64,000 bases of DNA, taken from assembly GCF_900142645.1 (NCBI RefSeq), contig NZ_FRBP01000018.1, positions 28,729 to 92,728 of the forward strand, in the 5' to 3' direction. The translations under genes and the position numbers were made by a program. Positions 59,357 through 64,000 of this stretch are shown here, one piece after another. The notes beneath the pieces were generated by a model that was given only the letters and a program-made list of their open reading frames with translations, was not told the DNA's origin and made no database searches. The first letter of the stretch is position 1; each line of letters opens with the position of its first letter. This DNA is from Eubacterium callanderi. GTDB lineage: Bacteria > Bacillota > Clostridia > Eubacteriales > Eubacteriaceae.

Positions 59357-61068
59357 TGGCTTCCCTCCTTTGTCTTTCCATAGCTGATGACCGCGCCGTC
59401 ACCGGCCTTACGCACCGCCTCGATGGGCATACCCGTGGCCTCGCTGATGATCTGTGTAACCAGCGGCATACAGAATCCGCCCTGGCAGCGGCCCATGCCG
59501 GGCCGCACGCGCTTTTTTACGCCGTCCACTGTGGGTACCGAAAGCGGTGACCTCAGCGCGTCCAGAATCTCACCCTTGCTGATCTCCTCACACCGGCACA
59601 CAATCACACCATAATCTGGGTTTTCCCGGATCATACGGTCCCGCTCCTTTTCAGGCAGCTCCCTCAGAACAGGAATGCCCTTCCGCCTGGGGTTAAAACG
59701 GTCGTTGGGCAGAACGGCGCGCGTCTGGCCCAGAAGGCCTGCCGCCATTTCAGCCACATCCACTGCCACAGCCGGCGCGGTCGTGAGGCCCGGGGACTGG
59801 ATGCCCGCGCAGTGGATCAGGTTCTTTGTCCGCCGGCCCTGCTCGATGACAAAATCCTCCTCAAAGGTCGCCGGGCGCACACCGGTAAAATAGGTGATGA
59901 TATCCCGTTCCCGGAGGTCGGGGGCGGTCAGCTTCTGCTTTTCAAACACCGCGTCAATGGCGGACTGCTCGGTGGCGAAGTTTTCCTTCTCCCAGGTTTC
60001 TACCGCGTTGGGGCCTACCAGCAGGTTGCCGTGAACCGTGTGCAGAATGCCGCCGCCCTTGGTGTGAGCAACGTTCTTTTCCAGTGTCTTGATAGAGGCG
60101 ATGCCAGAGAGCAGGCCCCCGGCCTTTTTATCCAGAATCGAGTTGGTCCCCCTGCGGGGATGAATGGAATAAAAACAATCCTCGGCCATCCGGGCGATGT
60201 CCTCGGCAAAGGCCCCGGCCGCGTTGATGACAAGCCCCGGGTACAGCGTCCCCCGGTTCGTCTCCACCGCGGTGATGGCTTCGTTTTCAACCTTCATGCC
60301 AAGCACGGCGGTGTTCAGGCTGATCCGCGCGCCGTTCTGCACTGCGTTCTCGCCGTAGGCGATGGTGAGGCCATAGGGGCACACACACCCGGCGCTTGGA
60401 TTAAACAGCGCAAATTTAAAATCCCGGTTGAGGCGCGGCTCCCGCTCTCGCAGCTCCTGGCGCCCCATGAGTCGGGTATCCGCCACACCACACACATGGC
60501 GGCGCTGCCAGGCATAGGCTCGGATAAAAGGGTACAGGGCCTTGCTTGTAAAGCCCACATACTGCCCGCACCGCTCAAAGGGCACGTCCAGCTCGTCGCA
60601 GACCGTATCAAACATCTGGTTGCCCAGAAGCACATAGTGCTGCTTCAGCGACCCTTTGTTTAAATCGACCCCGGGGTGCACCTCGCCGTCATTTCTGCCT
60701 GAGGCGTGCATGGCCAGGTCAGCCTCCTTGTCCACCAACAATACATCAAGCTGCCATCTGGTCAGCTCCCTGGCGATGCTGGCCCCTGAGATGCCGCCCC
60801 CGATGATGAGCACATCCGGCCGGGCCCCATCAAGGGCCTTGTCTTTCAGCGCGGGCACACGCATTTCGGGCATATGGGCTCCCGTAAAAATAATATCGTT
60901 GACCACGTGCACGCCTGGCTTTTTACTGACGCACATGCTGCAGGCCGAGACGATGTCCTCCCAGTTTGAAAGCTGCCCGGTTACACGGATAACGCGGTCC
61001 TCAAGCCGTATAGAAAGCGTCTCTCCAAAGCGGGCGCGCAGTCTGCGGGTCATTTTTTCTGCATTCAC
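59353..61068 (-). CDS. GlpA-like FAD-dependent dehydrogenase with BFD iron-sulfur domain
   Basis: A 571-residue flavoenzyme. Residues 1-60 form a BON-like strand-helix module (IRVTGQLSNWEDIVSACSMCVS). The DAO domain starts with VLIIGGGISGASIARELTRWQLDVLLVDKE and ends near FTGVRPATFEEDFVIE. The C-terminal part has VIVCRCEEISKGEILDALRS and GMGRCQGGFC, the CxC...CxxxxC pattern of a bacterioferritin-associated-ferredoxin-like 2Fe-2S domain. It resembles GlpA/2-hydroxyglutarate oxidases. The start is GTG 61068 behind GGGGTGAT. It is the first gene of the five-gene operon. Confidence 0.9.
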   Translation of the reverse strand: MNAEKMTRRLRARFGETLSIRLEDRVIRVTGQLSNWEDIVSACSMCVSKKPGVHVVNDIIFTGAHMPEMRVPALKDKALDGARPDVLIIGGGISGASIARELTRWQLDVLLVDKEADLAMHASGRNDGEVHPGVDLNKGSLKQHYVLLGNQMFDTVCDELDVPFERCGQYVGFTSKALYPFIRAYAWQRRHVCGVADTRLMGRQELREREPRLNRDFKFALFNPSAGCVCPYGLTIAYGENAVQNGARISLNTAVLGMKVENEAITAVETNRGTLYPGLVINAAGAFAEDIARMAEDCFYSIHPRRGTNSILDKKAGGLLSGIASIKTLEKNVAHTKGGGILHTVHGNLLVGPNAVETWEKENFATEQSAIDAVFEKQKLTAPDLRERDIITYFTGVRPATFEEDFVIEQGRRTKNLIHCAGIQSPGLTTAPAVAVDVAEMAAGLLGQTRAVLPNDRFNPRRKGIPVLRELPEKERDRMIRENPDYGVIVCRCEEISKGEILDALRSPLSVPTVDGVKKRVRPGMGRCQGGFCMPLVTQIISEATGMPIEAVRKAGDGAVISYGKTKEGSQ

Positions 61069-61095
61069 TTAATCACCCCTTTATCTAGTGAATAA

Positions 61096-61180
61096 TGGAT
61101 AATGGATAATGGATAGTTGATAGTTGATAGTTAATAGTTAATCATCAACTATCAAGTCGGTTATATGACCGACTTTTCTT
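61096..61180. repeat. Heptad-repeat/hairpin element B
   Basis: TGGATAA-TGGATAA-TGGATAG-TTGATAG-TTGATAG-TTAATAG-TTAATCA (61096-61144) runs in a 7-bp period, then partly inverts (TCAACTATCAA). A hairpin AAGTCGGT-TATATG-ACCGACTT with TTCTT follows (61154-61180). It fills most of the gap between the divergent operon and tetR. Confidence 0.75.
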
Positions 61181-61299
61181 AAGCTAATAGTATCAAATTC
61201 TCTCAGCCTCTGTCAAGGTTTACTTTCCTTCTCTTAAAAACGGCTCGACAAAAAAGAAATTACAGGCTATACTGTAAAAAAATGAAGGGAGCGATGAAC

Positions 61300-61860
61300 A
61301 TGGCAGCACCGAGAAAGGACGACGTCCGGGAACTGATCATAAAGGCGACCGAGGACCTCCTGCAAACCAAGAAAATATCTGACATCTCCCTGGCCGAAAT
61401 CGCCGATTGCGCGGGGATCTCCAAGGGAACACTTTACTACCACTACAAGAGCAAAAATGACATTCTGTTCGACATCACAGACCGTTATCTGGACGAACAG
61501 TACGAAAACCTGGTGGCCTGGGTCGAAAATCCTGAAAAGGACACCTCCCTGCACCGGCTCATAAAATTTGTTCTGGAGGGCGATGTGGGCACCGCTGGGA
61601 TGCGGCTCCACTTTTTCTACGACGCCATGCTGGGCAACGCGCGCATCCGGGAAAAGCTCCTGTCACGCTACCGCGAATTTGCCGAATACATCGCAGCGCG
61701 CATCAGCGAGCGCACCAGCGAGGTGCCCGCCGATTATCTGGCCTGGCTGCTTCTGTTCCTGTCTGACGGGCTTTTTATCCACCAGACCCTGGGCAACGAG
61801 CACCTCGATACCCGTCTTTTCATTGAGCAGACCGGGGAAATTTTCAAAAGAATCGAGTGA
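61300..61860 (+). CDS. TetR family regulator
   Basis: About 186 residues. The helix-turn-helix is VRELIIKATEDLLQTKKISDISLAEIADCAGISKGTLYYHYKSKNDILFDI. The C-terminal domain is variable and helical. The start is ATG 61300 (MAAPRKDD) with AAGGGAG eight bases upstream; the ATGs at 61282 and 61294 overlap or abut that site. It is divergent from the flavoprotein/kinase operon, so it likely represses that operon and may sense a substrate or product. The intervening DNA holds a heptad element but no clear shared dyad. Confidence 0.9.
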   Translation: MAAPRKDDVRELIIKATEDLLQTKKISDISLAEIADCAGISKGTLYYHYKSKNDILFDITDRYLDEQYENLVAWVENPEKDTSLHRLIKFVLEGDVGTAGMRLHFFYDAMLGNARIREKLLSRYREFAEYIAARISERTSEVPADYLAWLLLFLSDGLFIHQTLGNEHLDTRLFIEQTGEIFKRIE

Positions 61861-61961
61861 GGACGGGCATAAAAAACCCCCGGCCGACATGAGACCGGGG
61901 TACACGGGATACAGCTGCCTTTAAAAAAGGCGGAAATTGTTAAATCCGGGGGGCATTTATT

Positions 61962-63170
61962 TTACATTTCGTCCAGATGCTCTTCTTGCCCGGGCAGTGC
62001 GGCCTCGCCTGCGATCCGATATTTTTCCTCCGGAACCCGCCGTCTGCTCAGGCGCTTGCCGGTGGCCTCACGCAGAAGCGTGTAGCAGACCGAGCACAGC
62101 GGAATGGTGATGATCATTCCTGTGATGCCCATGGCGCCGCCGCCGATGGTGACCGCCACCAGCACCCAGATGGACGGCAGCCCCACGGAGCCGCCCACCA
62201 CATGGGGGTAGATCAGGTTTCCCTCGATCTGCTGGATGATCAGGAAAATGACGATAAACCAGAACGCCTGCATGGGGTTTACCATGAGGATCAAAAACGC
62301 CCCCACGAAGCAGCCGATAAAGGCCCCAAAAATTGGAATCAGAGACAGGAAGCCAATGAGCACGCCGATCATCAGCGCGTAGGGCAGCCTGAAGATCAGC
62401 ATGACCACCACAAACATGGCGCCCAGGATCACCGCTTCGGTACACTGGCCGGTCACAAAGCTGCTGAAGGTGCTGTTGGACAGGCGGAAGACCTCTAAAA
62501 GCTTATCCGTCACCCTTTCCGGCAGGTAGGCGTAGAAAAGCTTTCTGAACTGGGAGCCCAGCTTTTCCTTCTGCAAAAGCACATACAGGGCAAAGATGAA
62601 GCCCAGCGAAAAGTTGACCACACCGCTCGCGATGCTGCTGGCCACGTTAAAGGTGGAGCCCACAAAGCTCATGAGACCCTTTTGCAGGAAATCGACAATT
62701 TCTGAGCCAAAATTCGTCCAGTCGATGGTTATCTCGCTGATCTGCTTCGCAATGTCCGGATAGCTGCCTGCCAGACCTGTGGCCCATTCCTCCACCTGCT
62801 TCACAAAGTCCGGCACACTGTTCGCCAGAACGCCGACCGTATTGGCGATCTCAGGTACAATGATAAAGATCACAATCACAATAATCAAAAGCACCAGCAA
62901 AAGTGCCAGCACCAGGCTTAAAGGCCGTACCAGTCTGCGTATTTTAGGCCCCTTCACGCGCTTTTCGCTAAAGAGATGGCGCTCGATGACGCTCATGGGA
63001 ATATTTAAGAGAAAGGCCATGCACGCGCCCAGAATAAAGGGAAAGATCAAACCGATCACAAAGTTAAAGGCCTCCCACACCGATCCAAAATTTCGCAGCC
63101 CCGCTGCGAGCAGCAGAGTGAGCACAATGAGGCCGATGATTGTACGGACTGTTTTCTTGCTTAGCTCCAT
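61962..63170 (-). CDS. AI-2E family transporter
   Basis: About 402 residues. Signatures: FVIGLIFPFILGACMAFLLNIPMSV, then LPYALMIGVLIGFLSLIPIFGAFIGCFVGAFLILMVNPMQAFWFIVIFLIIQQIEGNLIYPHVVGGSVGLPSIWV, the conserved C-terminal region. It has about eight helices. It differs from the paralogue at 42746-43837, so the genome has at least two. ATG 63170 follows CTGGAGGAATCT. Small-molecule export or ion antiport is expected. Confidence 0.9.
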   Translation of the reverse strand: MELSKKTVRTIIGLIVLTLLLAAGLRNFGSVWEAFNFVIGLIFPFILGACMAFLLNIPMSVIERHLFSEKRVKGPKIRRLVRPLSLVLALLLVLLIIVIVIFIIVPEIANTVGVLANSVPDFVKQVEEWATGLAGSYPDIAKQISEITIDWTNFGSEIVDFLQKGLMSFVGSTFNVASSIASGVVNFSLGFIFALYVLLQKEKLGSQFRKLFYAYLPERVTDKLLEVFRLSNSTFSSFVTGQCTEAVILGAMFVVVMLIFRLPYALMIGVLIGFLSLIPIFGAFIGCFVGAFLILMVNPMQAFWFIVIFLIIQQIEGNLIYPHVVGGSVGLPSIWVLVAVTIGGGAMGITGMIITIPLCSVCYTLLREATGKRLSRRRVPEEKYRIAGEAALPGQEEHLDEM

Positions 63171-63289
63171 AGATTCCTCCAGTCTAAAATCTGTCATGTT
63201 TTATGCATACTTTACCACACTTAGTCTTTAAAATCAACGCTTCTGAATCAGCATGTCCTCCAACCGCACGAACAGCCCTTTTCACCGCT

Positions 63290-63847
63290 TTAGCGCCAGA
63301 TCTCCACATGGTCGAACTGCTGGTAAGGGTACTCGATGACCCCAAGCCCCAGGGTGCGGGCAACAGCGGCCACCTCGTCACAGGGAACCCCCGGGCAGTA
63401 CAAATCCGCCGCGTGGCCACTCAGGTGCCAGGAATTCTCAATGCCGCCCACCTCGGCATTGCGCCTTTCACAGCGAACACCCGAGGTGATGATGATGGGC
63501 CGGTCAAACGCACACCGCAGCGCCTCGATTTTCTCCAGCAGCTCCGGGTCCATCTCCGCGGGCCAGCCGTCACAGTCGCCGGCGCAGTCGCAGGCATACT
63601 CGTCCATAAGGAAATGCGCCGAGGCCCAGGGGCCGTCGGTGACGTCCCCGTCGGGCGGGGGTTCCGTCTCCGGCGCTGATACGGTTGGTTCGGACGCCTG
63701 TGTCGCTGTTTCCGATACTGTGGGCGGTGGCGCTTTATCCGCTGCCTCCTCCGGTCCAAAACTCATACCGATGAAAAAGACGCAGGACACGAGGAGCATG
63801 ATTGAGAGGATTAATCTTCGACTGATGGTTTTGTAGATGTTTTTCAT
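63290..63847 (-). CDS. Peptidase M15-like D,D-carboxypeptidase
   Basis: A 185-residue exported protein: N-terminal signal anchor (about 8-28, RRLILSIMLLVSCVFFIGM), a Pro/Thr/Glu-rich linker (about 33-70), and an M15-type catalytic domain with IITSGVRCERRNAEVGGIENSWHLSGHAADLYC (zinc ligands His and Asp) and FDHVEIW (final His). It probably trims cell-wall peptides outside the membrane. A cysteine cluster (YACDCAGDCDGW) is unusual. ATG 63847 follows AAGGGAG. Confidence 0.86.
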   Translation of the reverse strand: MKNIYKTISRRLILSIMLLVSCVFFIGMSFGPEEAADKAPPPTVSETATQASEPTVSAPETEPPPDGDVTDGPWASAHFLMDEYACDCAGDCDGWPAEMDPELLEKIEALRCAFDRPIIITSGVRCERRNAEVGGIENSWHLSGHAADLYCPGVPCDEVAAVARTLGLGVIEYPYQQFDHVEIWR

Positions 63848-63869
63848 TGGGTTCTCCCTTCTTGATCAG

Positions 63870-63954
63870 GTGGAAGGTTGCAGATTTGTACCAACACTTT
63901 CCACCTTCCACCTTCCACCTTCCACTTAAAAAAGGGGGCTTTCGCCCCTTTTTT
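63870..63954. repeat. Heptad-repeat/hairpin element C
   Basis: GTGGAAG (63870-63876) is complementary to TTTCCAC-CTTCCAC-CTTCCAC-CTTCCAC (63898-63925), which has a 7-bp period. A hairpin AAAAAAGGGGGC-TTTC-GCCCCTTTTTT (63928-63953) follows, overlapping the stop codon of the next gene. It has the layout of elements A and B with different heptads. Confidence 0.75.
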
Positions 63955-64000
63955 AAGCTGTTTCCTCAATGGCCACGTCGGTCTTGGTGGTGTCCACCCG
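63953..64000 (-). CDS. C-terminal end of an unidentified gene (truncated)
   Basis: The minus strand carries 15 codons ending in TAA at 63955-63953: RVDTTKTDVAIEETA. The hydrophilic, acidic tail is not enough to name the family. The frame enters from the right edge of the window. The final stop lies in the hairpin of element C. Confidence 0.6.
   Translation of the reverse strand, partial: RVDTTKTDVAIEETA

Noticed and set aside
59812..60663. 283-codon plus-strand frame inside the GlpA-like gene
   Set aside because: Shadow of a convincing flavoenzyme gene; no independent support.
61096..61144. CRISPR array
   Set aside because: Repeats are 7 bp without spacers and drift along the array, so this is a tandem repeat, not CRISPR.

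Overview
The window looks like chromosome of an anaerobic, low-to-mid G+C Firmicute, most likely an acetogenic Eubacteriaceae member (Eubacterium limosum / Acetobacterium type). This is inferred from the recN-argR-nadK-tlyA order next to an OLE RNA/OapA locus, the Gram-positive promoters, AGGAGG ribosome binding sites, T-box and M-box leaders, many PadR/MarR/MerR/TetR-transporter pairs, and two-component/ABC efflux modules. No rRNA, tRNA, CRISPR array, insertion sequence or prophage was seen.

Layout. 1-5.1 kb (minus strand): recN (cut by the window edge), argR, nadK, a TlyA-type methyltransferase, the membrane protein OapA and, upstream of it, a ~620-nt structured RNA with its own promoter and terminator that fits OLE RNA. 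5.3-6.2 kb: a decayed ketopantoate-reductase-like pseudogene. 6.2-15.7 kb: regulator/transporter and small-enzyme modules: PadR + 14-TM MFS with a shared palindrome, XRE regulators, GNAT enzymes, a Vat-like acetyltransferase, TetR + MFS with a shared operator, PhzF, and an XRE protein with a 5-residue repeat. 15.9-19.1 kb: mgtA under an M-box. 19.2-26.5 kb: msrB, a eukaryotic-type glycogen branching enzyme, an alcohol dehydrogenase, a transglutaminase-like protein, a Nei/Fpg-like protein without the catalytic proline, and a metalloprotease-like protein. 26.6-37.5 kb: two two-component/ABC modules of the antimicrobial-peptide type around an Spl-like radical SAM gene. 37.5-39.3 kb: trpB2 under a tryptophan T-box. 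39.3-49.8 kb: MerR and AraC regulators, a Cdd1-like protein, VOC and MmcQ proteins, AI-2E and Na/Pi transporters (the latter with a Pho-box-like element and an attenuator-like leader), an AAA ATPase, a TIR-like protein, a His-rich MarR and a Bcp peroxiredoxin. 50-54 kb: FlaR-like kinase, surface protein, a frameshifted membrane gene, a VanZ-RDD fusion, MarR-DegV. 54.3-61.9 kb: a more G+C-rich operon encoding a GlpA-like flavoprotein, a GlpB-like flavoprotein, DUF1667, an alkyl-DHAP-synthase-like flavoprotein and an FGGY kinase, divergent from a TetR gene. 62-64 kb: AI-2E transporter, an M15 peptidase and the end of one more gene.

How the parts fit. Mg2+ handling appears twice (M-box/mgtA, and OLE/OapA, which has been linked to Mg2+ homeostasis in other species). 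Phosphate starvation probably controls the Na/Pi transporter and tryptophan charging controls trpB2. Two repair-type genes (Nei-like and Spl-like) share one promoter element at identical spacing. Two families of intergenic elements recur: a GATGCGGCG-hairpin terminator family (seven copies) and a 7-bp-period array joined to hairpins (three copies, all after 55 kb). The least explained system is the five-gene flavoprotein/kinase operon. All family calls come from reading the sequence; no database search was run.
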